This document shows, piece after piece, positions 12,842 to 30,350 of a DNA stretch of 64,000 nt (positions are counted from its first letter, which is position 1; each line of letters begins with the position of its first letter). The translations under genes were made by a program, and so were the position numbers. The notes under the pieces were generated by a model. It was not told where the DNA came from and did no database searches. It worked only from the letters and a program-made list of their open reading frames with translations. Source of the stretch: Wuchereria bancrofti (Eukaryota; Nematoda; Chromadorea; Rhabditida; Onchocercidae); NCBI GenBank assembly GCA_005281725.1, contig SSBO01000012.1:19791060-19855059 (forward strand), read 5' to 3'.

Positions 12842-15580
12842 ATGATGTGGTCACAAATGTCAATGTTGGTGCTAATTGCGGCGACACTAAAAGCATTTAC
12901 GGTGCTACCGTATGTACAAATTGACTTTGTTCACTATTTCAGATTAGCACAATGTGATGCAAAATGTGCTGAAAAGGTATTTAATTCTGAATTATGCCCA
13001 AAAATAGTAGTAACAGCAGCAACAATAATAAAAAACAATGATAATGGCAATAACAATAATAATAATAATAACGACAGTAATAACAATAATAATAGTAGTA
13101 TTAATAATAATAACATGACAAATAATAGTGTATTATATAATAAACAAAGGTAATAATAATAACAATAAGTATTAATAAATAATAGTAATAATATGGTCAA
13201 AAGAGAATGAAAAGTCGTTTTTATTCTTTTGAAAATTGTTTCTTTTTCAGGGAATTATTTTCTACAAAATTGAAAAAAGCTATTTGAGAAGAATTAAAAA
13301 TATGAGAAAGTATTTCATTTTTAAAAAGCTAATTTTTTTTAAATTATTGCAAAAAATAAATTCTGATATAAAAAATGAAATAAAATTGATCGCCATAGAA
13401 TAATTTGTAAAATTCGGACATTTAAATTAGTTTCCTCCAAAGACAACAAAAAAAACAAAAAAAAATTACATACTTTTTCAATGATAAATTAGGCTCTCTT
13501 CATGTAACTTTCAATAGTGCTATGATCGATGACACATTCTTTTTTCTTGTTTGATAATAAAATTCATTTTAAATTAGCTATTAGTAGAAGCTTTGTGGTA
13601 AAGCAGAAAGACTATGTAGTTGAAAATTGTTATCCGAATTAAAATTTGATTCGAATTAGAATCGTTGATTTTTATCTCAGCAATAATAAGAAATTTATAT
13701 TGTCAAATTGTCTTGCAACACTCAGTCTTTGTTGATTAAAACTGCAAATTAAATTAATTGATGCAATATTAATTTCTTTCGTATGCATTTCAGTTATGGA
13801 AGTTAAAGTGATTGTGCTTTGTATCTAAAAGCAATTAAGTGCTTAGAGTAAAATTTTATCCTTGTGAAATAATTAAATTTGATACTTTGATTGTAGGATT
13901 TAAATTTATTGGAATTTTCGGAAAAAATGTTCCATGCATTTGCAAACTAACTCATTTCAAATATTAATAATATATCAATCATTAATCTCAGTTTTTTTTT
14001 TTTTGCATTTGATCTTATTCTTTTTATTTTCAATTGAAACTTTTACTAAAATTTAATTCTGCTGAAAAAAAATGATTGAATTACCCCTGCAATATGCGCG
14101 TATTTCAGTATTCAAAATCAATCAAGCGGCGCTTAAATGATGGAACATTTATCAAATATTACGGTAACGATGGAGATCATTACAAACTTGTTAGTTAATT
14201 ACAGTTATTACTTTGTTTTATAGCTTCATTTTGCCTTCCCTAAATATCGAAATAAAATCATTCAAAGTTATCACTAATTAATCCCAACGTAATGAACGTT
14301 TAATTTATTACTAATTAATTTCAACGTAATAAACATTTAATTTATTCATTATAGCGACTTATATGTTTGAAAAAATTTTGAAAGATTTACTTATTTCTTC
14401 TTTTTTTCCATTCTTTTTTTCTCATTGTTAAATAGAACAATACTGGGAAGAGATAAACTGTTTTGAATGCTGTAAGAACAAAAAAAAATTTTTTTTAAAC
14501 ATACGTCACTTTAATGACAAATTTTACGATGAGAAAATATTTCATGTGATTGTAAAAGTAAAAAAAGAAAGAAAAAACAAATGATTGATTGTTTTAATCT
14601 TTTTCTTTTTTCTATTCAAAGCTTATTTTTATTTAAATTATAAATTTAACTTTTCAATAAATAAAAATTGTTGCAAATTATCACTGTATGCTATGATATC
14701 ATTCTAACTGAAGTTGCAAAATTATCGATTGAAATGTTTGCAATCAATTTAGAGATATAAGTATTCATAGAGTAATAAACAAATATATAACTTATGCAAA
14801 TACAAAAATAAAAATAAAAGGTCAAAATTTTTGAAAAAAAAAATAAAAAAAAATTTTTAATGATAAGGCATATATTACAGTGTATAGCTGGTTGCAATCG
14901 GCGACGAATAACTGCACGACGAGAAAAAAATGGTACGACAAATGCGCTAATGGCAGGAATGCAATTTTGGATGGACACAAATGCATATGCAAGTAAAATG
15001 AAAAAAGAAAACTTGAGAAGACTATGACTTGAAAGAAGAAAATTAAAATAAATTACAAAATTTATTGTACTATTTTGAGTTGAAATAACTAGTACTCCTA
15101 ATTAAAAAATTCAATTTGATATTTGCTTAAAAAACTGTTTAGAGAACATATGGATTTTCTAGTATTTAATGAAGAATTTGTAATTTCTTTAATACAATTC
15201 AATTTAAAAAAGTATTTAATAAATCAGCTAATAAAATATTGAAAATAAAAAAAAAAATCTACAATATTTCAGGTCGAACTGATCACTCACCTATTAAAAG
15301 TGTTGAATTAGGTTGTATGGATGTTGTAACATCACAAGATCTGAATGATTTCGAAGATACAATTGAAGGCTTAGTTTTTGTCAATACGAATGAAACGGAA
15401 CAATATCCGATCCGTTACATTGTTCAATGGAAGCAACGAACATATGATGGCAGTCCAACCGGAGAAAATGGTTGGATTACTTCTTCGGTTTGTTTGAATT
15501 TCATTCATTTCACCAAATTTTTACTACCAAAAAATAATTTTTTTCTGATTTTCATGAAGTAATATTGATAGGTAATAACA

Positions 15581-15615
<35 letters not shown>

Positions 15616-16180
15616 TAATAATACAAAAAATAATAGCGATATTAAGAGCAACAACAAAATAATTTTAAATTTAAATGATGCGTTTTTAGAAAGTTTGTGT
15701 TTGGAAAAATTTAAAGTTTAAGGTAAATGCTGTAAGCTTAAAGAAAAAGATTATTACAATTTTTTCAATTTTTCAGATTGAATCAGAGCCAATATTTAAA
15801 GTTGAAGGTATGATACCGGTGATGCAATACAGATTTATGATAACTGCTGTTGGACCCGGTGGACGTTTGGGTGGTCCAATAATGAGTAACTGGGTACAAT
15901 CATTAACGGTCGAGGAAAAGTTACGCGTACCTGGTAGTAAATATCAAATTATTAACTTTTTTTTTTTTTCAACTTTCACCAGTGAGGAATGATTATAGAT
16001 GTTGAGTAAAAGAAGATGGTTGAAAAAACTTTTTTGAATATAAATTTAAGTTCAAGTAGAAGTTTTGATTGCTTCAAAGTAACAAAGAATGAAATTAGAA
16101 GAACAGAACACAGAATATATTTGTAATTACTTTGAAATTTACCAAAGCAACCCCCTTCACTTTTTTCTCAAATTTTTTTC

Positions 16181-16212
<32 letters not shown>

Positions 16213-18406
16213 TGAAATTTCCTGAGAAAAAAGATTATCTATTAATTGGTCTTTATGTTGGGTTATTTGATTTCTTTTTCCTCAACATTACTCACTTCGC
16301 CTTGAAATATATCTTACAGAAAATAAAACAAAGAAAAAAAAGAAAGAAATAACAGACAGTGCATTACTTATCAATTTTATCCTTTATATTCATAAATTTA
16401 ATTATCCTTTCCTGACTTAAAATTTTCACTGTTTTAAAATTACTTTCTCTAGCAATTTTTTGCAAATTTATAAATGAATTTTTTTTGCATAATTTATGTT
16501 AGCAATTACTTCACTTTTATTTTAACTTTTCTTTTTGTTTTTTATTTTTTATTTTTTTTTAAATATAATAAATCTCATAATTTTAGCGCTATTTACCTTT
16601 ACCGTTTTTTTTTTTTTGCAGTTGGACCAATGATGATTGTAACACAGTACAATAATGAAGATGGCTTGTGTGCCTTAGTGAAATGGTATCATTCACCGTA
16701 TCAGCGTGAATTATCACCGAATATCTTAAATGATAGGCTAACATTGTTTGGTAACTGTCATTACAGTATTACCATACTCAATGAAACGTCACAGGAGACT
16801 ATGGTGTTTACATTGGTCAGTTTAAAATTTTATTAATTTAGCAATTAAAAAGAATATATTTTTAATCTTGCTGCTTGAAGTTGAGAATTTTTTTAAATAA
16901 AAAATAGAAAAAATAGTGTATTTTACAAAATTACTAGAAAATTTAAAACATATTCAAATTTTCCTTCAATAAATTGACTTCCATTAATTAAAAGACTTAT
17001 TACATATTCTTAATATCATCTCCAATACAATTACAAAATTCCTTTTGAGGACAATGGAAATGGTATTTTACTATCAAATTTGCAATTCTCAACGGAATAT
17101 TCTGTAGCAGTACGATCAATCTCATCAGCAATGGTACTAGATTCATCAATGTTGCAACAAAAGAATATGTCAACTGCAGGTGACACAAATGACATACTAG
17201 AACAAAAATTCTTTACACCAGCATGTAATGAAGTATTTGGTTCAGGAAGTCTTGAATGTGGTAAGTAATTTGTAATTAATTACAAATTAAAATCTGCTAA
17301 TTTGTATGATAAATTAAGCATCATTTTTTTTATGAGTAATTATTCATGAATTTATATTTTCCTTCTTTTTTAGCTCCTGAACCAGTTAAGAATTTGGAAG
17401 CAATAATAAATCCAAATGGATCAGTACAAATTCAATGGATACCATCAAGTGAACCAAATACTATCTTAGTTTATCAATTACTTTATCAATCGTTAACAAG
17501 TCATCATGATTGCGATAATGATCCTTCTAGCATTTATATCAATGCGGTTAGTTCTTTTTTCTATTTCATTTTTCTTTATTTTTTTCAAGCGCTTTGTGTA
17601 TAGTTGATAATTTAAATTATTTCACGCCGTTTCTAGAACTTTGGAATGCCCTTTAAATTAAGAGATCAGTTTTCATCTATGAAACATTCAGTATTTAAGC
17701 ACTTAATGCAAAAAACAATTGTGCTAACACTCTCAGTTTGAATAATATATCGCTAATTAACAGTTTGTTGAAATTTCAACGAAATTTACTGATTAACGAA
17801 TTTTTATACATAATAAAATTTCTGTGAAACAGTAATTAAATTTTTAATTATAAAATTTTACATGAAGCAATAATTGGGTTGTAGACATTTATGTACGTGA
17901 AATAATCAAATATTAATTGCAGTGATCAAGTATTAATCAGTAGCACAAGTAATCAAATATTCTATATCACATATATTCATTTCCCGAATTACTGCATATT
18001 ATATTGGCTTAAAATCAATGTAAACAGAAATTTATGCAATAATTTAAAATTTTTACTATTAATTAAAATAAATTTAAATCATAAATTTCATATTTCTTTT
18101 TTGTTTTTTTAGGGTTCAACAACTGCAACAATACAATTACATGGTCGAACACATTGCGAATATTCGATCAAATTAATTAATTACGATTTAATTGGACGTG
18201 AAGCAAGTACCGAAATAATCATTTGGTATCGACCAGATATTCATGTACTTAATTCAAATCTAATTTATATTTATCCTATGTTAATACTAATTTCTATTAT
18301 TATTTTATTAAAATGTTGTATATGTTTATGTTGTTCTAATACAACAAATAATCATTCAATCATTTCATCAGGTTGTAGTAAAAAAGATACGGTAACAATT
18401 TTATGA
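12842..18406 (+). CDS. Single-pass receptor-like protein with three fibronectin type III-like domains
   Basis: Eight exons join in phase: 12842-12976, 14881-14992, 15273-15487, 15777-15933, 16622-16815, 17050-17260, 17374-17546 and 18113-18406. They give about 496 residues. An N-terminal signal peptide (about 1-22) is followed by a four-cysteine ladder (Cys38, 42, 46, 50, each three residues apart, across the first splice junction). Three FN3-like segments follow at about 60-175, 176-275 and 340-445. The motifs YIVQW, YRFMITAVGPGG, YSVAVRSIS and APEPVKNLEA...VQIQW are typical FN3 strands. A hydrophobic transmembrane segment (18252-18327) precedes a Cys-rich juxtamembrane stretch and a short tail ending Thr-Ile-Leu, a class I PDZ-ligand pattern. 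Cys-rich start plus FN3 recalls anosmin (KAL-1), but there is no WAP domain and this protein has a membrane anchor, so I leave it unnamed. Polyadenylation signals follow at 18704 and 18812. Confidence 0.8.
13026..13200. repeat. AAT/AAC trinucleotide microsatellite in intron 1
   Basis: Imperfect AAT, AAC and AGT units run just downstream of exon 1 of the FN3 gene. They produce long Asn-rich (+) and Leu-rich (-) frames that are repeat translations. The exon 1 donor at 12977 separates the coding part from this repeat. Confidence 0.85.
15575..15625. repeat. AAT trinucleotide microsatellite in intron 3
   Basis: A nearly uninterrupted run of AAT units lies inside the intron between exons 3 and 4 of the FN3 receptor gene. 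Confidence 0.85.
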
Positions 18407-19280
18407 TAAATTCATTAATTCTACTTAGATATGTATATAAGCAAATAATTTCGTTAAAAAAGTAGAAGAACAAATGGTTATTAATTATTGAATTTCAACG
18501 TCAAAAGTTTAATTTTTTGATTTATATATAAAGTCATAGATTTTTTCTTACTATTATTACTATTTGTTTCTTGTTGGTGAAAGAATAATTAAATTTTACC
18601 TAAATTTAATTTAAAAAAAAAACATAAATTTGATTAAACTTCATATATACATTTCTTGTTGAAAAGTGTGTTTCAATAATTGTCAAAAATTGCAAAATGA
18701 AAAAATAAATTTTGTTTACTTTTTTTTGCTTTTTTCTCGTTTGTTAAAATTAAAAATTAACAGGAAGCTTTCATTCTTTTTCTGTTGCACTTGTTTCTGT
18801 TTCCTTTAAGCAATAAAGAATATTTTTAAAGAAATTGCGAAATTTTTTTCTTCTCAAACATTTCGGTCAATTTTTTTGTTAGATGGATTTTTTTATTTAT
18901 TAATAAAAATAAAAATTGCTTTTTATTTATTAAACAATTCAATTATTGCTATTATTGCAATTGCTCAAAATGTTCTCTATCTTTATTTTGTACTTACCAT
19001 TAATTATCCTATGCTTCATTTGTAAAAAAAAAATATTTGCTAATTTAATGTGTTTGTTTATTTCAAAATAATAATGACCAATTGTAAAATTTAAAAAAAA
19101 AAATAAAATTTTACAACGGAATTATTCATTTATCAATCATACATAGCACAAATGAGTACGGTATATTAATTGTGATAATTATTAATGAATGAAACTTTTT
19201 TTATTTTCATTCCCTTCCTGTACAAACTTTTTCTTTTTCTTTTTATAATATTTTCATGCTATTTCAAGTATCCAAAAGAA

Positions 19281-19598
19281 AAAAGACGCATTTTTTATTT
19301 ATTAACATAAAAAATAATTTTAAAATAATTTAAAAGTTTCAGCAAGTCAAGCATGATATTCATTTTAAATTGGTAAAAATTTTAATTTTTCATCATTTAT
19401 TTCAAATCCTAAAATTAATGAATAAATAATTGATAAANNNNAAAAGACGCATTTTTTATTTATTAACATAAAAAATAATTTTAAAATAATTTAAAAGTTT
19501 CAGCAAGTCAAGCATGATATTCATTTTAAATTGGTAAAAATTTTAATTTTTCATCATTTATTTCAAATCCTAAAATTAATGAATAAATAATTGATAAA
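19281..19598. repeat. Identical 157-base direct copies flanking a 4-N gap
   Basis: 19281-19437 and 19442-19598 read the same, separated by NNNN at 19438-19441. Two overlapping contig ends placed side by side without merging would give exactly this. It is most likely an assembly artefact, so the true genome would have one copy. Confidence 0.9.
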
Positions 19599-21499
19599 AA
19601 ATAAATTTAAAAAATTTCGCTAATGTATTCAAAACTTTTTCACTTTTGTTTCAAAAATTTTCCACTGAATGAAATTGAATAATTTTACGAAATGCTATTA
19701 ATTATTTGATATTTGCTCATTTCTATATTTCAATTCTAATAACATTCAATCTTAAACTGTGTTATCTATTCGAAACATTCATTAAGATTAATGCTGAGAT
19801 GAGAATTGAAAATGAAATGAAATTAAATGGAATGAAATGAAATAAACCAATAGATTGTGTTAGCAAAAGGAGTTGATTAAATGTAATGGATAATGAAAGA
19901 TTTCAATGCTTTGTAAATCAACAAAAGGGCTAATTTGCATATGTCAATCATTGGAAGTGAAATTGAATTTCTCAAAAACGATAAAATTACAAAAGTTTAA
20001 AATTATTCAATAAAACAAAAAAAAAGTGAGAATGTCAACAAATTAAGACAATAATGATAAAAAAAGAGTGACAATTATGAAAACTTCACAGATTTATTTT
20101 AAATAAAAAGTGGGTAAATGAAGATATGCTGGCAACTAACTTTATAAGTATTTTACAAATTTCATTAGGAAATATTTCCAAGTTTTTAATTTAATTTTTT
20201 ATTTCGTTACTAATAATTCGATATACAATGTTGCATTGTTTTTGTTTTTAGTTAAAAGAATTTTTTTTCTTTTGCAATTTCGCATATGAATAATGTACAT
20301 TCATCATTTGCAATACTTCTGCTAGTCATCCTATTTCAATTTACCAATTTAAGACTTGGAATGCTATGAAAAGAAAGAGAAAGGCTATATGAACATTTTC
20401 ACAAAAAAATATGATAAATTATAATAACAATATTAAATTTAAATAATTAAGTAGTTTACTCTCGTATTTTAAATAAATAAAGAACTGCCATGCATTTAAC
20501 ACTTTGGTTGTAAGGATTTCTTAATATTATATAATTCTCGCATTCTTTGTGGATTAAAATTTTGGATCGATTTAATTAATTCCAATATTTTATTAGTATT
20601 TCATTGTCATACAAATACAAATTATATTTAAGTAAATCTTAAAGTGGATGAATACTGATTTTTTAACTTTTTTATTTTTCATTAATACCATTTCTTTCAT
20701 TTTCTCGTCTTTCTTTTTTATCTTTTTAGATAAAAAAGAAAGAAAGAAACATGAAATTGCTACTATTTGTAAAATGGTATGCATAAATGAAAGATCAAAA
20801 TGTGAAGGAGAAAAATAGTCAGTAATTTTTGGAGGGAGCAAACATGAAAGAGAAAAATTTTGTACAAATTGAACAATTGATTGAATTGCTTCGTCTGTAT
20901 CGCACCCTAATTTAATTGCTCTTTTTTTTTCTCTCATTATATTGAGGTAATAAAACGAAAAATTTCCTTCTCAATTTTGATTTTTTCATTCTTATTGCTC
21001 TTTGTGCCCAATTTTTCTACCAAAACTATTTGTAGTTTTTCAAACAAAATGAATTTTTTTTCATATCATTTCTTTTTCCCTTTTGCTTTTTTTTTTTAGT
21101 TTTTTGTCACTTTGATTATGTGAGCTGTATAAATTTGATAGCTTGGTTTCTTTTTTTATGCATGATTATATCATATGAAATTGTTAATTGATATATTAAA
21201 TAAATTTATGGAAGAAACTTTTTTTTTTGGGAATAGTTATTTAATATACTGATTTAAGAGAGACAATCGATAATCTTATCATATCGATAAAGAAACTCTT
21301 TTTCATTCTTATTTTTTTTTTCCTAAATTTTAGATATTTTTTGCAATAACATAATAATTCGTGATTTAAATGATAAATTAGAATTACTTTAATAATATCA
21401 AGAAAAAATAAGTTAATTTGGAAATAAGTTAATTAAATCAAATTTAATTTGAGGATAAATCTATTATATGATTTAATGAACAAAAAAAAAAGTTTACAG

Positions 21500-21542
21500 A
21501 CACATACACACGCACACGCAGACATACACACACACACACACG
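21500..21542. repeat. CA-rich microsatellite
   Basis: An interrupted run of CA units gives a His/Thr-rich chance frame. Confidence 0.85.
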
Positions 21543-22900
21543 TAGGTAACATAATCAATTCATGTTTTACAGTTTACTGTTTGATTCTTGTTGTCAAATT
21601 CATTTCATTCCTAGTTTCATTGCCGGTAATGAAATTGATTAATGGAAATGGAATTATTTGGAAGTAATAAAGGAATTTTCTTCTCATTTTTTGTTCGCAA
21701 TACTAAGTTTTATTAAATTTAATTTGATGTTAAATTAAATTTAATATTACTATGTAATAATACCACTATGATTTGAACACTCTGAAATGAAAATTTGCAC
21801 CATCCCGTATGAATTATTTCATAATATATATTATGAACAACTTAATATCAAAATCATAATCTCAATTGTTTTCAATTCTAATATCTTAATCTTTATCACA
21901 ATCTTAATCTGTAATATAATCTTAATCTCATCCTCTCAAATTCGCTATAGATTTTTAGTAAAATTTGAATATCCCTTAATTTTAGAGTGAAATAATTTCA
22001 TTCCAATTAGTATTTAAGAAAAAATAAAACCCGTTTCTTGTACTTTTTTTCTCACATTTATTACTCACAAAAATTTCCCTTAGTTTGAAATTTTTTAATT
22101 TTGAATAATTTTATGTAATATATGAATGTAGGAATAAAAATATAAGATATTGAAATGAAAAAAAAAAGCAAATTCATATGCATGCCTAAATGGATCAGAA
22201 GAAAAAAAAAACTTTTTCTTTTAAAGCAAAAGAAATGAGTTTATGAAATTTCCTTTTGAAAATTTGTAAATTAAGTAGAGTATTCAATTTTGCATAATAC
22301 TGAATAATTTTAGAATCATTTAAAGATATGATTTAGTCTATTGTAGCTTATCAATATGCATGTGATTCATTGAACTGTATCCTATTGACAACTTTATCAT
22401 CATATTTAGAATCTCCCAATGAATCATTCTTTTGCTACGTTTCATCATATTTAGAATCTCTTGAAGATGTGATTAAATTGATTGCAAAATTTAACTGTTA
22501 AAGTTTATCGAAGTGCAGGAAAGTAAGCACTTATAATAAGTATGTTATGATAAACTAGAAAAATTACCGCACTTTCGCGGAAAGTATGATAATTCTTTAA
22601 TTTTTTTAGTTTTGTCTTTTATTTTTATCAATTGATAATGTCGTTTGCATGTAAAATTTCAAAATGTTTAATTAATTAACTGAACAGAACAATATGCGAA
22701 TGCTAATTTAATATAAGTTACTTTTTCCTCCTCGCTTCTCCTTCGCTTTTCACAACGTGAAGTTGTGCGTGAAGAAATAATGTTTTAAGGAAATTTTGAT
22801 TGAATAAAAACTTACATGTTTAGTTCATTATATTTGATAATATAATGATATAATAATTTGTGCTTGATTTGCATCACTTTTAAATTACTTTAATCTCTTT

Positions 22901-22940
22901 CTTACAAATAAATTCAATCTACATTGAATTTATTTGTAAG
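22901..22940. repeat. Perfect 17-bp inverted repeat with 6-base loop
   Basis: CTTACAAATAAATTCAA (22901-22917) pairs without mismatch with 22924-22940 around the loop TCTACA. Further partial copies of the TGTAGATTGAA arm follow up to about 23015, suggesting local duplication. The stem is too short for a standard microRNA precursor. A small inverted-repeat element is the simplest reading. Confidence 0.75.
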
Positions 22941-23672
22941 AAGAATGTAGATTGAACGTAGATTTAATTTCAATGTAGAATTCAATGTAGATTGAATTTA
23001 TTTGTAGATTATAGATGAAACTTAAAAAGGAAATTGACAGTGATTGTTTAATTACAGAATAAAAGAAGAGGAATATGCATTTCGAATAATATTTCATATA
23101 ATAGTTTTACATTTTGAATATCGTAGAATAACCAAAGGAATAACCAATTCCATTTCCAGACTTCATCAGAAACTATCACAATGATGCAGTTGCAATTTTT
23201 CGCAGAATTAGCAAATATCTTAACGTATTTTTTACCGTAAATTACTCGGTGATCTCAACATTGTAATTTTAGCTTCCTTTTTTTGTTCTTATTGCAGCTT
23301 TTCATATCTTATTTCAAATTATTTTATTGTGTTCTAATTTGCAATATTTCCAACTCATAAATCAGACATGTAGTCCAATCGTTTCATAAAATTCATATGG
23401 TGAGTTTAATATTTCAAAATGTTTCCAAAAAAAAAAAAGAAAAAGAAATAAAATAAATAAATAATTCATTAGACGACTGTTAGAGTATGACATAAGTTTT
23501 AGCATCTTCCATAAACCATTTTTTATAATAATTTGACAAACAAATAATTTTATAATCATACGTACATTTAATTTCCTCAGGAGAAGAAGGACATCACTTC
23601 AATTCAACAGAAAATTCCTCTTCCTTTATTTGATTGTGAAGTTTTCACTTTCATTTTCTTTGTTATATCTTG

Positions 23673-23744
23673 TACTGTGCTCTGTTCGAAGATCAAAACT
23701 TATTCCTTTACTGTGTTCTGTTCAAAGATCAGAACTTATTACAG
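23673..23744. repeat. 36-base tandem duplication, two diverged copies
   Basis: The segment from TACTGTGCTCTGTTCGAAG at 23673 recurs with a few substitutions at 23709. Nothing indicates that it is coding. Confidence 0.7.
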
Positions 23745-25041
23745 AGAATAAAATTCTCCAGATAATCGTTCATAAAATCGACTGTCTTTAATTTTTAGGT
23801 AAGAAATGAAATACTTTTCTATCTTTATTTCTTATAAGCAAATTGCCTAATTCAATTTTTCTATTACTCTCATCTCATTTATGTTTCGCGTGTATAAAGT
23901 GGTATACTTATTACCTTTCTTTCATATACTGAAGAAGCATATCGTTAAACTTTTCACTATTCCATTTCTGTAGCTAAGAGAAAAGAATATTCCTTATCAC
24001 TTTAACAGTATTTTGAAGGGATGATTTTAATCCTTTGGAAGCAACGTATTCTTTTGAAACACTTTCTTTAATGTGACATCTCTTTGTTACGGCTGGAAAT
24101 TGAAGATTTAATCCTGGTGAGTAGAAGCTTAGCTAAAGTTTGTTCATTAGAAGATTGTGAAAAACTCTTCCAAAGATAATAACATTTTCTTTTTGTTCGT
24201 GTAAGTGTAATAAATCATTTAGCAATTAGCAATACCCAGCAGGGTGGTTTTGTTGAATAGTAAATTAGAGCAGATGGAAAAAACTCAAGTAGTGAGTTCA
24301 AAAACAGGCAATCATGCCCGTTTATTTATATAATATGATTGTGACTGTAATTTCAATTTCAATAATTTGAATTTTATGGTTGAAACTGTCAACAAATGAT
24401 ATAATTGCTTATTGAGAACAGCACGATAATTATGGCTAAAGCAATAGTGATGTCGTCTGAAATAAGTAAATTTGGCAGTTGAATTTTCATAAGAATTTGC
24501 TGAATTATTGTAACAAAATTGCTTGCTAATTCAATGAAGTTTTTTTTTCTCCTTCTATTAAAGAAAATTTTTTTCGCTAATAAATTATAAAACATTCACC
24601 TTACATTATATTTCAGGAAGATGGTAATCATTATGGAAAAGTTTGGAATTTAATTTGAACAAAACAAAGATTATAATTTTCCTTATTTCTTATTTCCTCT
24701 CAAGAAAGGAAATAAGGAAAAATTTTTTGAAGACAAATTTTCATTAAAATTCAGTAGAAGCAAAAACGTGAACTCTTAAATTCCATTACTTTACATAACA
24801 TTTCGCAAAGATAGTCATCATTACAAACTGAAGTTTAATCTAGATAAAATGCAAAGCAATTTAGGGAAAACCAAAAATTCGACTAACCTTCAATCTAATA
24901 GGTATTACTATGAGAAGAAAAACAGGAAATATTAGAAGGGAAAAAAAGAAAAAGTTAAATTGGATATTAGATCAATCAAATTGCTCATTGTTTCTTTCTT
25001 TCTGCAATACAAACATGCAATATGTAAGAATGACTTATTAT

Positions 25042-30350
<5,309 letters not shown>

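Larger units (their letters stand above)
18407..25041. other. Intergenic region between two convergent genes
   Basis: Apart from the 3' UTR of the FN3 gene, I see no supported exon. The region contains the N gap with duplicated flanks (19281-19598), a CA microsatellite (21500-21542), a perfect 17-bp hairpin (22901-22940), a 36-base tandem duplication (23673-23744) and a repeated word TCATCATATTTAGAATCTC at 22397 and 22442. The minus frame 20593-20937 has no splice support or recognisable domain. Confidence 0.55.

Noticed and set aside
12934..13200. Leu-rich minus-strand frame
   Set aside because: It arises from the AAT microsatellite next to exon 1 of the FN3 gene.
20593..20937. 114-residue minus-strand frame
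   Set aside because: Low-complexity Lys/Phe/Ser composition, no splice partners and no recognisable domain.
22901..22940. microRNA precursor
   Set aside because: The stem is only 17 bp with a 6-base loop, too short for a standard precursor.
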